Positions 23,755-33,576 of a DNA stretch of 64,000 nucleotides are shown here, one piece after another. Within the stretch, counting starts at the first letter, position 1. Each line of letters begins with the position of its first letter. Made by a program: the position numbers and the translations under genes. Source of the stretch: Nilaparvata lugens (taxonomy: Eukaryota; Arthropoda; Insecta; Hemiptera; Delphacidae); assembly GCF_014356525.2 (NCBI RefSeq), contig NC_052505.1:51340970-51404969 (forward strand), written 5' to 3'. Below the pieces are notes generated by a model that saw only the letters and a program-made list of their open reading frames with translations, had not been told where the DNA came from and did no database searches.

Positions 23755-23905
23755 TATTCTGAGTGCCACTGACAGAACAGTGACTGAACAGTGACTGAAC
23801 AGTTAAACAGTGACTGAACAGTTAAACAGTGACTGAACAGTGACTGATCAGTAATTGAACTGACTGACTGATCAGTAATTGAACTGACTGACTGACCACT
23901 GAGTG
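23755..23905 (-). repeat. CAGTCACTGTT array, inverted partner
   Basis: GAACAGTGACTGAACAGTG units with GATCAGTAATTGAACTGACTG variants; inverted counterpart of 21821-21960. Confidence 0.8.
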
Positions 23906-23944
23906 GATGACCCGGCCGTCCCGCCACAGACACGCTGAACACTG

Positions 23945-24181
23945 GTGAGCATGGTCCATTTGACAGGAGGAGCTAGGGTCATTAAGAATGCCCATGCTAA
24001 ATGTCCTAACATGGAGGAGGCAAAGTGGGAGTTGCTGAAAATATCCATCTTCAATGCCACCCTGATCCAGAGCAGCACAGCCATGCTGATCCAGAGCCTC
24101 CCATGGACATCCCGATCCAGCATGTCCACCATGGACACATTAATCTGGTGTGATAGAGGTCTCAATGACCATGCAGAGTGA
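23945..24181 (+). pseudogene. Small unrecognised coding remnant
   Basis: A 78-codon frame opening MSMVHLTGGARVIKNAHAKC, then MEEAKWELLKISIFNATL. The GC-balanced sequence and residue mix look more protein-like than the flanks, but the second half (repeated CATGCTGATCCAGAGC) becomes repetitive. There is no family assignment. It may be an exon fragment captured or retained when the element was shortened. Confidence 0.3.
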
Positions 24182-24329
24182 CAGGTCCTGCATGACCATC
24201 CCGAGCCAGAGTCCCCTATATATAAAGGACCACTGTCAAATTGAAGCTATCCTGGCCTCAGCCGGCGGGACGATTGCCAGCTGCAGAGGGTCGACTGTTG
24301 GTGGCGGGATGGCAGCCGTCAGTGGGGCG

Positions 24330-24700
24330 ACCGGTGGTGGTGGGGCGACCGGCAGTGGTGGCCGGATGACTGGCAGTGGTGGGGCGACCGGCGGCGGCCG
24401 GACGACTGGCGGCGGGGTGACTGGCAGTGGTGGGGCGACCGGTGGCGGCTGGACGACCGGCGGCAGGGTGACTGGCAGTGGTGGGGCGACCGGTGGTGGC
24501 CGGACGACTGGCGGCGGGGTGACTGGCAGTGGTGGGGCGACCGGTGGCGGCCGGACGACCGGCGGCAGGGTGACTGGCAGTGGTGGGGCGACCGGTGGCG
24601 GCTGGATGACTGGCGGCAGGGTGACTGGCAGTGGGGGGCGACCGGCAGCAGCTGGATGACCGGCGGTGGAGTGACTGGCAGTGGTGGGGCGACCAGAGGG
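24330..24700 (+). repeat. GC-rich minisatellite, ~54-bp unit, about 7 copies
   Basis: The unit is GGTGGGGCGACCGGYGGC...GGCCGGACGACYGGCGGC...GTGACTGGCAGT. It is strongly G-rich on the plus strand and far richer in GC than its surroundings. A 169-codon Gly/Thr-rich frame (24150-24659) crosses it, but that is expected of a unit length divisible by three and is not evidence of a protein. Confidence 0.85.
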
Positions 24701-24855
24701 CTGTTCAGGAGACCCTGCTCTACTAATATCTATCTACAGTGCTGCTTTTTTGGATACTGTACAAACTGATGGAGTATGCAGCATGTCAGAATGAGAGGAA
24801 AGGTCAGCAGAGGTCTATCAGGAGACCACAAAATATAGAAGAGGATTTTCAATGA

Positions 24856-24857
<2 letters not shown>

Positions 24858-24925
<68 letters not shown>
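24858..24925. repeat. (TA)n microsatellite
   Basis: An alternating TA tract with one CT interruption; cruciform-prone. Confidence 0.95.
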
Positions 24926-24928
<3 letters not shown>

Positions 24929-27617
24929 TCTGTTTTATAATGGAAAATAAATGTATATGGTGTGCCGAGCACTATATTTAATTCAGGCCTTTTCCCAAGT
25001 TATAATAGTAAATTTAATACGCAATAGACTAGAGCCATTATTGTAAGTGAGTTAGCGAAATAAATTTTTTTCCCTCTCTATTATGAATGGCCATGACTTC
25101 GAGTTTCCCATGATAGATATTTAAAAATTGTGGCTCCGAGTCGTTGAGGAATGTAGATTATGGAATTATCTCTAAAACTTAGCCTTCCTGTCGCGACATA
25201 AAGTGTGATAAGTTGGAAAACAGCAAGCATTGAAATTATAACAAACTACCGATTTTGCAGTTACTATTTGGTCCAAAGGCTCTAGAAGACACGCGACGAT
25301 TGGTCAAATTGATTCCCTTCACCCAATAGGAGACCTGTTTCTAAATACAGTAGTGGGGCGATTCCCCAGCCACGCAAGACCAGATTACGTTTCGGAGGAC
25401 ACTTTGCTAGGAGCACTACGAGAGTAAAGATGTAGTCATTATGTTTCGCCCTTTTTGGGCAAGTTTATAAGTTTATATAATTAGTTAATGTAGGAGCTAG
25501 TTTTATTTTTATTAAAGTTAAAATTTTCTAGTAGTGCCATGTCCTGAAAGGTTTAATTGTGTTTCTTCTTCATGTACGAATAATTGTTTCTTCAAATAAC
25601 CGCTAAGGTACGTAAAATAAGGTTAAAATATAATTTAGGGAATTTAATTAATTGAAACTTCAATCAAAGAGTATTTTATCAACAAAGCCTGTTATTTTTC
25701 AAGTTAATAATATTGATTGAGAATAATCCTTTTGATTTTATTAGTGATGGAAGATACTTATAAATTTTTTCTAAAGAAGTATAGAAAGTTTTCAGTTACG
25801 TTACATTTGAGTTATTGTTTCTGGAGATATATTATCATAGAGTATTGCTGAAAGTCAGGAAGATAGCCTTTAAATTTGAATGAAATTTTTAAGATTATGT
25901 TCATATTGAGTTTATGACATTTTATAATTTATATTTTTCAGACTCTGTTTTCTTATGTCATTAAGGCTTTTGAATGATTTAGTAAATTTTTTATGATAGA
26001 AATCTTAATAGACAAAGAAGAAAGTTTTTCTTTTCCAGGAAATTAATATTAATGAATGTTCCAATTTTAATACAATTTAAATTATTTTCTATGTGTCTAC
26101 TAATTTTATTTAATTAAAGGTAAAAACTATCTACAAGATGAATCTTATAAGGCAAACATTATTTTTACCTTGAAGTGAAATTTTCAATATTTTTTTTTCT
26201 TTTATTGTGTTATAAAGTGTCTTGTTTTATTTGGTGATAAATTCATAATTCTAGTTGATACTCGTTTTTGGACTTGTATTTGTAGGTAAATCAAATCATA
26301 AACTCTGGAATGTTCATTTTTAATTAAGGTTCTGAGCAGTTTTGGGCGAATGCCCGTTATTTACACTTGGATTGCATCCTAAAGTTCATAAATAATAAAT
26401 AAAATAAATGTTGGCTAGCGCACAAGTTTCCAACAATACTAGCCGAGCTACTATATGAAAAATTATATTTGATTTCGCAAACCAAACGAAAAATATCATA
26501 TAAGTTAGCATCATTTCAATCTGAATTATTCCTTTTCTAAGAGTATTATATCAATTTATATAAAAGTTAACATCATAATTAATGAAGTATTCATTTTCTA
26601 AAAGCATTATATTAATTTATTACGGGTGTTTTCATAAATGTTGCATTGCATATTAATGACACTCTGGCAAGTAAATTTGTTTTAAATCTGTTAAATTTTG
26701 AGAATGAAATCATAACGTCAAGATAAAATCTAAATTGAATAACAGAATAAACTCCTGTTTTAGCTTTTGATGAATTGTAGGAAGAGTTAGAAATTAATGC
26801 TGTAATACATTTATTTACAGCGGTTCATGTGTGTCCCCAAACCAACTTCATGTACCACCCCTTTGGTTCCGCAACTTTATGTAACACCGCTTCAAGACAC
26901 CCGTTCAGACGACAGGTCTAGGGACGTAAGAGGACGTCGTCGTCAAGCCAAATTCAACCGGTAAAAGTTCACCGCCAAAAACAAGGTACTGTAACCCCGA
27001 CGATAAAGCAACGTACAGACCAACAAAAGTGCAGTGTAGTGAAACAAAGGTTCATTTGAGAATGTCAATCAAAAGTGGGGATTTAAAATTATTATGAAAT
27101 GGGTTATATGGGTTACTATCGACGAAACTTGGGTTCAACGGGCTTTTCTTTCTTGAGTAATTTTATGTTGAAATTAACTTGTTATTTGATGACTGATATT
27201 GTTTGGTTTTGTGACGTATTGCTATCTAAACGGGGATAGTAATGCGCCCCCGAATCAGATGAAGAATGTCAACAAAGTAACATGAAATTGTTGTTTCTGT
27301 TGTTCGATTTTAGTTGCCAATGTTTATTGAAGCTGTTTGTATTTTTCAATTATTTCAAATTGTAGTGTTATTCTATAGTATAAACCTATTAAATCAGGCA
27401 TGGCAAGATTAATTGAAGTTTTCTTGACTCTAGCCCATTCACCTGCATGAATTAGGTATAGACCCAGGTATTTTCTAGATGTGTCGGCCTATTTCTAAAT
27501 TTTATTCAAAATTATCTTCTTTATCACCTTTAAAAAGGTCAGGCATAATGGGAAGAATGAAAATATGGTTTTCTTTTCTCTACCTACTACATACAAAAAA
27601 ATATATCCTCTGGTTCT
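24926..27617. other. 2.7-kb non-coding interior of Polinton-like element
   Basis: No frame above 60 codons. It starts near TGTGCCGAGCACTATATTTA and has GC-richer islands at 25270-25420 and 26820-27010, including CGACAGGTCTAGGGACGTAA. It could be an LTR-type or other insertion within the element, but I found no matching second LTR and no clear target duplication. Otherwise unexplained. Confidence 0.4.
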
Positions 27618-27644
27618 GTTGATACTGACCTTTAATACTTACCT

Positions 27645-27718
27645 TTACCGCCTTGGATTCAAACCTAGAACCTCCAACTTGGGAAACTGACTTGCTAACC
27701 ACTACACCATAGCGGATT
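27645..27718 (-). tRNA. tRNA-like module (Gly-CCC-like) in right TIR
   Basis: Minus-strand copy of the 21733-21806 module with A box TGGTGTAGTGG, B box GGTTTGAATCC and loop TTCCCAA. Four acceptor pairs (CCGC/GCGG) form here, one more than in the left copy, so this is the better-preserved version. Confidence 0.5.
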
Positions 27719-28679
27719 TATGTTTAAAGACTCAAATTATTTAGAATATGATACTTCTTCATACTAATGATAACAAAGAATTGAGAAGTGAGTCATGATG
27801 GGGTGGCATTGTCATAGACCTGTTGACAAGGAAGGTTATCCCCACCGCCACCACCACTTTTCTCTGTTTGGTATAAGATGGCTTGTCAGCACTGAGAGGT
27901 ATTCAGTCTACTGCGACATGTTGTAAAACAGTGAGCTATGTCTGCGGGATGCAGTGATTGAGCTTGAGGAGGAGGAACTAATCATGGTATTATTTCATTG
28001 ACAGACATTTTCAACAATGCAGGACATTTGAGTTCAGAGTTTAGGGTCCAGAGTCCAGAAGTCCAGAGTTTAGAGCCCCGAGTCCAGAGTCCAGAGTTCA
28101 GAGCCCCAAGTCCAGAGTCCAGAAGTCCAGAGTTCAGAGCCTGAGTCCAGAGTTCAGAGCCTGAGTCCAGAGTTCAGAGCCCCACATTCAGAGTTCAGAG
28201 CCCCAAGTTCAGAGTTCAGAGCCCTGAGTTCAGAGCCCCGAGTTCAGAGTTCAGAGCCCCGAGTTCAGGGTTCAGAGCCCAGAGTTCAGAGTTCAGAGCC
28301 CCAAGTTCAGAGTTCAGAGCCCAGAGTTTTTTTTTCATTTATTCCTGATTTTATGTGTTTTTAATTTTTTTTTATTCCCGATTTTATGTGTTTTTAATTT
28401 TTTTTTTATTTTCAATTTATTCCGGATTTTATGTGTTTTTAATTTTTCTTTATTTAAAAAAAAAATCTTTTTTCAAATATTTTTTTCAATTTTTTTTTTC
28501 ATTTAATTTTTTTTTAATTTTTTTTTTAATTTTTTTTTAATTTTTTTTTTAATTTTTTTTTTGACTTGGATGACCTTGAGGTTAGGTTTGGTCGACTTGG
28601 GTGACCTTGAGGTCAGGTTTGGTTGACTTGGGTGACCTTGAGGTTAGGTTTGGTCAACTTGGAAGACCTTGAGGTGAAG

Positions 28680-28712
28680 GGCGACTATGGCACACTTGTG
28701 TGCCAGAGTCGC
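28680..28712. repeat. 33-bp hairpin near right terminus
   Basis: GGCGACTATGGCACAC and GTGTGCCAGAGTCGCC pair almost perfectly around TT. The left TIR reads straight through at this point with the hairpin collapsed to a few bases. Confidence 0.8.
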
Positions 28713-28733
28713 CCTTTTTATACTACTCGTAAG

Positions 28734-29945
28734 TATCAAAGACAACTTGTATGTTGTATCAGTTTTCTCTGGTTAAAGTGTATCAGAGAAGGTAGCTGAG
28801 ATTGTTGAAAATAATAAATGTGTCAGAACATATTGGAGTGTCGAAACCTCGAAGGTAGGGTAGAAGGTAGAAGGAAGAAGCTAAAACGGTACATTATTTA
28901 GAAAAATAAATTATTCAAACACTTTCAGCAAAGCAACCTTTGCCGCTCTTACTTCTTAGGTCCTCCCAACTATGTTATGCCATTAATGCTTGGCGCACAT
29001 TTGCACGACCAGGACAAATACTACAACCCACACTAGAATCATGTATCTAGACTGAATAACAACGGTACTTCTTCATTCCGTGATTATTTTAGACCAGCAT
29101 AAAATTCTCAACAAAGAAACGATCTCACCTCTCTTGGTTGGCTGCATAGACCAACGCCAGAACAGCGCTTCAAATATATACATAGAAAGTACAAAGAATT
29201 GTTCTCTTGTGCTTATAGATGTATTATATACTTACTCAATTTCTTCCATTAAAATACATTGTCGTGTAACATTATAATTCAATACATTTGAAAGAATTGT
29301 TATTATAATGAGCTAACAATCAATTAATAGACCCTTCATTTTTTCTATAATTAAATCCAAAAAGTATGGACTACGCCTATTAATATTTTCAATAAGAACA
29401 GATAAAATGAAATAGTCTTACTATGCTTCTTCAGAACAAAGTATGAAGCTTAGGTTTTTCATACTTATCATGAAAAACAAAATAACAATTTCAAAAGTTT
29501 TCTTTCAAAAAAGAAACTGGAGGTATAAGTATAATAAAGAAGGAATTAATGTTATGTATTCAAATATCCTTTTGGTGTTCTTGGTTAAGGTTTTGGTCGT
29601 GCTGTGCATGTTGTTGGTTTTGGCAGTACTAGCGCGCAGTCACCCTTATAGTTGAACTCTTGTCAGTCAGTATCACATCTAAGAGCTTATTGTTCTGCGT
29701 TCTGTTGATTTACACATCGCTTCTTTGAAACTAATTCAATACTGAAGGTCAATTAATTTTCCATAATAAAGAATAGATCAGATAAAATTCATAGAATTAA
29801 TAAATCTTATCATGGTTTCTTTTTGATGCATAAATCCATGTTCATAATCCCCCACAAAAAAGTATATAACTTTGAACTGAGAAAGTGGATACCCAATTAT
29901 TGTGTTCTGTTCTGTGTCGATTTCAATTGAAATTTGTACTTCCAG
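28734..29945. other. Gene-free stretch upstream of first visible cactin exon
   Basis: AT-rich with no supported feature except the polypyrimidine-weak acceptor TTTGTACTTCCAG just before 29946. The short frames at 29080, 29443 and 29885 are not conserved proteins. The cactin start exon, which must end two bases into a codon, was not found here. Confidence 0.5.
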
Positions 29946-30152
29946 GGCATCATCTAGTAGACACTCGACTCATAAGAAAAAGAAAAGGAGCTCCAGGAAA
30001 GAAAGCGATTCAGACGACAGTAGTTCCGATGATAGAAGAACAAGGAAGCCAGACAAGTCAACTAGCAGAAGTAAAAAATCTAAACATAGAAGACGAGAAA
30101 GATCATCCTCAAAAGATAGTCACAAGAAGAAGCAGAAGCATACCAAAAAAAG
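29946..30152 (+). CDS. cactin: Cactin, first visible exon (RS/Lys-rich N-terminus)
   Basis: Acceptor TACTTCCAG precedes 29946 and donor AAAAAG/GTGATT follows 30152. The exon starts with the last base of a codon and ends two bases into one. It encodes about 68 residues rich in Arg, Ser, Lys and Asp (SSSRHSTHKKKKRSS, ESDSDDSSSDD, SKKSKHRRRERSSSKD), as in the charged N-terminus of cactin proteins. The split codon AG/A joins exactly to the exon at 38482. There is no in-frame ATG in the exon, so at least one 5' exon is missing from this annotation. By itself the composition would not identify the gene; the identification comes from the downstream exons. Confidence 0.75.
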
Positions 30153-30479
30153 GTGATTTGAATTTTGAAATTTCAGTTCTCAAATTCATTCGAACTTGTC
30201 TGGTAACAGTTTGTGTTGATTTCTGAACTGAGTAAGAAAAAACTTCTTTTTTCTAGATTTACTTGGAAAAGTTTTTTCTTCTATTGGTCTATACTATAGC
30301 CATCCAGTCTAAAGACTAGTGAGCTAATTTTTCTATCCTAAGATACTACTTGAAAAATTATCAGTAAATTTCTCATTAGAAACTCTTACTGCTTTTATTT
30401 TATTAATATGTACACTTATTGGCTGCACTACAGAAGGTAGGTTCACTCAATCACTGCTCTGCTCTTTCACTGGACACTA

Positions 30480-30832
30480 CTTGAACAAGCACTACACTAG
30501 TTCAAATGGTCTCCTCCTTTTGAGCCTCCTCACCAACCCTTCATTGTCTAGCAGCTGGGTCTCCTCGACGTCGTGTTGGTGGAGTCGCCCCTTGTGCCTC
30601 TCCGCATGCCTCTGGATCTCGGTGGATACTAGGTCGACGTGCAGGTCTCTATGACATACTGTGGATGTTCCTGACATACCAAGGAGCATCCACAATGTTC
30701 CTTAGCACCTTGTTTTGGAACCGTTGTATGACATTGATGTTGCTGTCTTTGGTACACCCCAAAGTTGTATACCATACGTCCATACTGACTCTAATATCTG
30801 GTTGTGCAGATGTACTTTCTTTCGGATTGAAA
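30480..30832 (-). pseudogene. Jockey-type LINE ORF2 C-terminal fragment
   Basis: Minus-strand blocks TTLGCTKDSNINVIQRFQNK and VDAPWYVRN (30649-30843), then DLHVDLVSTEIQRHAERHK and LVRRLKRRRPFELV ending in a stop (30492-30695). This is the characteristic end of Jockey-clade ORF2, after the reverse transcriptase. The frame shifts between the two blocks. It abuts a plus-strand LINE fragment head to head. Confidence 0.85.
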
Positions 30833-31380
30833 CAATCACTCAATGACTCAGTTAGTGAAATGCCTCCTTCATGCTATGGTCTCCCTCAAGGTACTGTCTT
30901 ATCACCTATCCTCTTCCTGTTATTTGTGAATGAATTACTAAGATTAGAGTTGAATGGAGGGGAAGTATATTCATTCGCAGATGCCACAGTGTTGTTTTAT
31001 GGGGTGAAACATGGAATGAGACATATGAGACGGCCTCTAAAGGCTTCTCTACACTAAAAAGATGGCTGATTTCAACTCCCGTAGTTTAAATATTAAAAAA
31101 CAATTTATATTGATTTTTCAAGGAGTACTGCTGGACGAGAAGAAACGAACTGTGTACTTAAACTGCACATCAATATTGTAAGAATTTTGAAATTAATTTA
31201 GTTGCATGTAACTGCCCTGAAATAGAAAAAACCAGCCACATCAAATACCTAGGTATAATTATTGATGGAGGATTTAAATGGAAGATACACATTGATTATT
31301 TGTGTGAGCGATTAAAGTTTGTATCCTACAACTTCTATTAACTGCGGTCCATACTCCAGATACCAATGTTAAAAATCTGA
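30833..31380 (+). pseudogene. LINE reverse transcriptase fragment, plus strand
   Basis: Shows GLPQGTVLSPILFLLFVNEL (palm block B) and YSFADATVLFYG, where the catalytic FADD motif has become FADA. Further on, in another frame, are HIKYLGIIIDGGFKWKIHID and LCERLKFVSYNFY. Several stops and frame changes make it a dead fragment. A different LINE copy from the minus-strand piece beside it. Confidence 0.8.
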
Positions 31381-31649
31381 TGTGGTACACTCACACAACT
31401 TTCCTTGCTCATTGAACTGTAAGCCTCATTCTTAAACGAGAATAATTTAGGGCCATTTGCAAAGTGACAGTTTAAACTAAATTTCATTTTACACTGGATT
31501 AAATCCGTATCAAGTCTCGTTTTACTTTCCTTGCCCTATTACCATAGGTAAGGAAAGTATTGCTTTCCGAAAAAATTTTGGTACCCCAATTTCTAAATTT
31601 CTATACGTTTCAAGGTCCCCTGAGTCCAAAAAACTGGTTTTTGGGTATT

Positions 31650-31652
<3 letters not shown>

Positions 31653-31710
<58 letters not shown>
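31653..31710. repeat. (GT)n microsatellite
   Basis: A GT dinucleotide run of about 58 bp inside repeat family A. Confidence 0.95.
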
Positions 31711-31713
<3 letters not shown>

Positions 31714-31789
31714 AGTGTATGTGCGTCTGTGTACACGATATCTCATCTCCCAATTAACGGAATGACTTGAAATTTGGAACTTAAGGTCC

Positions 31790-32542
31790 TGGTGACGCCC
31801 TTTAGCGTATTTAGATTAAGTTTAGTTCTAAATTAGTTTTAAGTCTCGCGGCAGTTGTAGTGGCAAGGCCGGCAGCTGCTGCGCCCTAGCGGATAAGTTA
31901 GTATTTAGATTATTCTATCGCATAATCGCCAGTTGAAGTCGCCAGCTCGGATCGGACGGTGAAAAAACAGGATCGTTGTTGTTTTTTCGATTGTTACCGT
32001 TGAAATTCAATTTTACACGTTCGTCGTTGTGTTAAAATTATTATCGATATATTAACTGTCCCAAGTTGGGGAAAAGTACAGTTTTTCCTTGTTATTTGTG
32101 AATATATATATTGAAATATTCAACTAGTGCGATCGGACTTTGAATTGTACAGCAGTGTAAAGTAATAGTCAATATAGTAAAGTTATCTTCCAAGCAATTT
32201 TCGGACTGATCAGTAATTAAATTGATGCCAGAATTAACATACATCGGATAGGGGCAGCAGATGTACAAAAGAGGCCAACACCTTTTCCCGACTCCGTCTT
32301 GTCCTGCCACAAACCTAATTCCAATTCCTGGAGTAAGTTGGTATTTAGTATTTGAAGAAAACTACTTGCTGGTGAGTAACCAAATAAGTCACTTCTGGTA
32401 TAAATTTAATGCTGAAAATATTACTTACTACATTCAATCTATTAATTATTGCTCTCTTTATTCTAGCATATTATCATTCAATATTTTGCTCTTTTAAATT
32501 TATCGACAGTCCTCTGCTCTCGTTTGTAATTTGGGCTATCCA
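31790..32542 (+). mobile_element. Putative solo LTR, 753 bp, 5-bp TSD
   Basis: Begins TGGTGACGCCC and ends GGGCTATCCA, that is TG...CA. GGTCC flanks both sides (31785-31789 and 32543-32547). The other copy of the host repeat (2720-2745) runs through this point without the insert. A GC-richer part (31850-31960) includes GCCGGCAGCTGCTGCGCCC. No internal retroviral genes are present, so a solo LTR of a BEL- or Gypsy-type element is the simplest reading. Confidence 0.7.
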
Positions 32543-33240
32543 GGTCCTTTTACTATAAGGATCCGACACGAACAGTTTCGATCAAATGCAATTCAAGATG
32601 GCTGCTAAAATGGCGAAAATGTTTTCAAAAACAGGGTTTTTCGTGATTTTCTCGGAAACGGCTCCAACGATTTTGATCAAATTCTTACCTAAAATAGTCA
32701 TCGATAAGCTCTATCAACTGCCACAAGTCCCATATCTGTAAAAATTTCAGGAGCTCCGCCCCATCAATGCAGATAGATTCCCAATTATCAGGCTTCAGAT
32801 ACAATTGAAACAAAAAAAATCAAGTGGAGTAGATTGAGCATGAAAATCTCTACAATTAATGTTCAGTAACATTTTCACCTAAAATTGAAAATAAGCTTTA
32901 AATTCGAGAAAATGTGATTATTCAATTGCAAATTATTGTTGATTCTATTAAATCATTCACTATGAAGAGATAGCAGACCTCATGTGTGTCTCCAGCGTTA
33001 TTGCCCTGTCACCAGCTTGCTCAAATCTTTAAATAGTAGACTTGAGATGCGCGGGAACACTAGCGTCAGGTGATCAATTTTCATAATGGCAAGGAAATTT
33101 GTGTGAGTGCGCCACACCAGATTTTTTATAATGTGTTACATTTTGAGTTTAAGCCACCAGCTGATTAAATTCAGTTTAAGCTTTGACTGTGCAAACGGCC
33201 CTTAGGGGAATAATACAATGACGATTGACGGCTACATATT

Positions 33241-33576
33241 ATTTTAAATGCTGTGGCTACAGTTACGGTAACCGTAACTCCATTCGCGTTCCGGTAAACA
33301 TTTGCGCAGGCGCGGCTACCGCTATTTACATGTGAATTGTGGTGTTGATGGTTTTTGGTGACATGGTTATGATAACCTATCGTTTCAATGAAGTTAGTTA
33401 GAAATAAGTTAGTTAATAATGAAGTTAGTTAGTTACTTAGAAATCATAACCATGTGACCAAAAACCACAAGCACCACAATGCACATGTAAATAGCGGTAG
33501 CCGCGCATGCTCAAATGTTTACCGGAACTCGATACGAGCTACGGTTACCGTAACTGTAGCCACAGCGTATTTTAAA
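33241..33576. repeat. Foldback MITE, ~135-bp inverted arms
   Basis: ATTTTAAATGCTGTGGCTAC ... CATGGTTATGAT (33241-33375) is repeated inverted at 33441-33576 (AATCATAACCATG ... GTAGCCACAGCGTATTTTAA). Arms contain GTTACGGTAACCGTAAC, itself palindromic. The spacer has GAAGTTAGTTAG repeats. No ORF is seen. Confidence 0.85.

Larger units (their letters stand above)
27618..28727 (-). repeat. Right terminal inverted repeat of Polinton-like element
   Basis: Inverted counterpart of 20985-21834. It is longer because the GAGTTCAGAGCCC satellite (28030-28330) and the following T-rich tracts (28330-28560) are expanded. It also has a 33-bp hairpin (28680-28712) that the left repeat lacks. Confidence 0.85.
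20979..28733. mobile_element. Polinton/Maverick-like element with 6-bp TSD
   Basis: The element proper is 20985-28727. It begins AGTAGTATAAAAAGG and ends CCTTTTTATACTACT. It is flanked on both sides by CGTAAG (20979-20984 and 28728-28733), a perfect 6-bp target duplication. AG...CT ends, a 6-bp duplication and long terminal inverted repeats (0.85 kb left, 1.1 kb right) match the established hallmarks of Polintons/Mavericks. At 7.7 kb it is about half the usual length. I see no protein-primed DNA polymerase, retroviral-type integrase, packaging ATPase or capsid gene, so it looks like a deletion derivative. The interior has one acidic-protein frame (22028-23408), a second small coding remnant (23945-24181), a GC-rich minisatellite and 2.7 kb of non-coding sequence. 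Confidence 0.7.
31524..33126 (+). repeat. Repeat family A, long copy with LTR inside
   Basis: Runs from ACTTTCCTTGCCCTATTACC to GCGCCACACCAGATTTTT and matches 2080-2790 inverted over its second half. It contains a (GT)n tract (31653-31710) and is interrupted at 31790-32542. No ORF is seen. Confidence 0.7.
31450..33200 (-). mobile_element. MITE split by repeat family A
   Basis: 31450-31523 (GGGCCATTTGCAAAGTGAC ... GATTAAATCCGTATCAAG) and 33127-33200 (TTTATAATGTG ... GACTGTGCAAACGGCCCT) are the two halves of the ~155-bp element seen whole at 63287-63442. The split lies at the TCGT/TTATAATG position of the intact copy. Confidence 0.65.

Noticed and set aside
24150..24659. Gly/Thr-rich 169-codon frame over the GC-rich minisatellite
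   Set aside because: The 54-bp unit is divisible by three, so an open frame is expected by chance; no start context or conserved flank.
28355..28540. Phe-rich plus frame that looks like membrane segments
   Set aside because: Product of poly-T tracts.
31522..31746. Thr-His repeat protein
   Set aside because: Translation of the (GT)n/(CA)n microsatellite.
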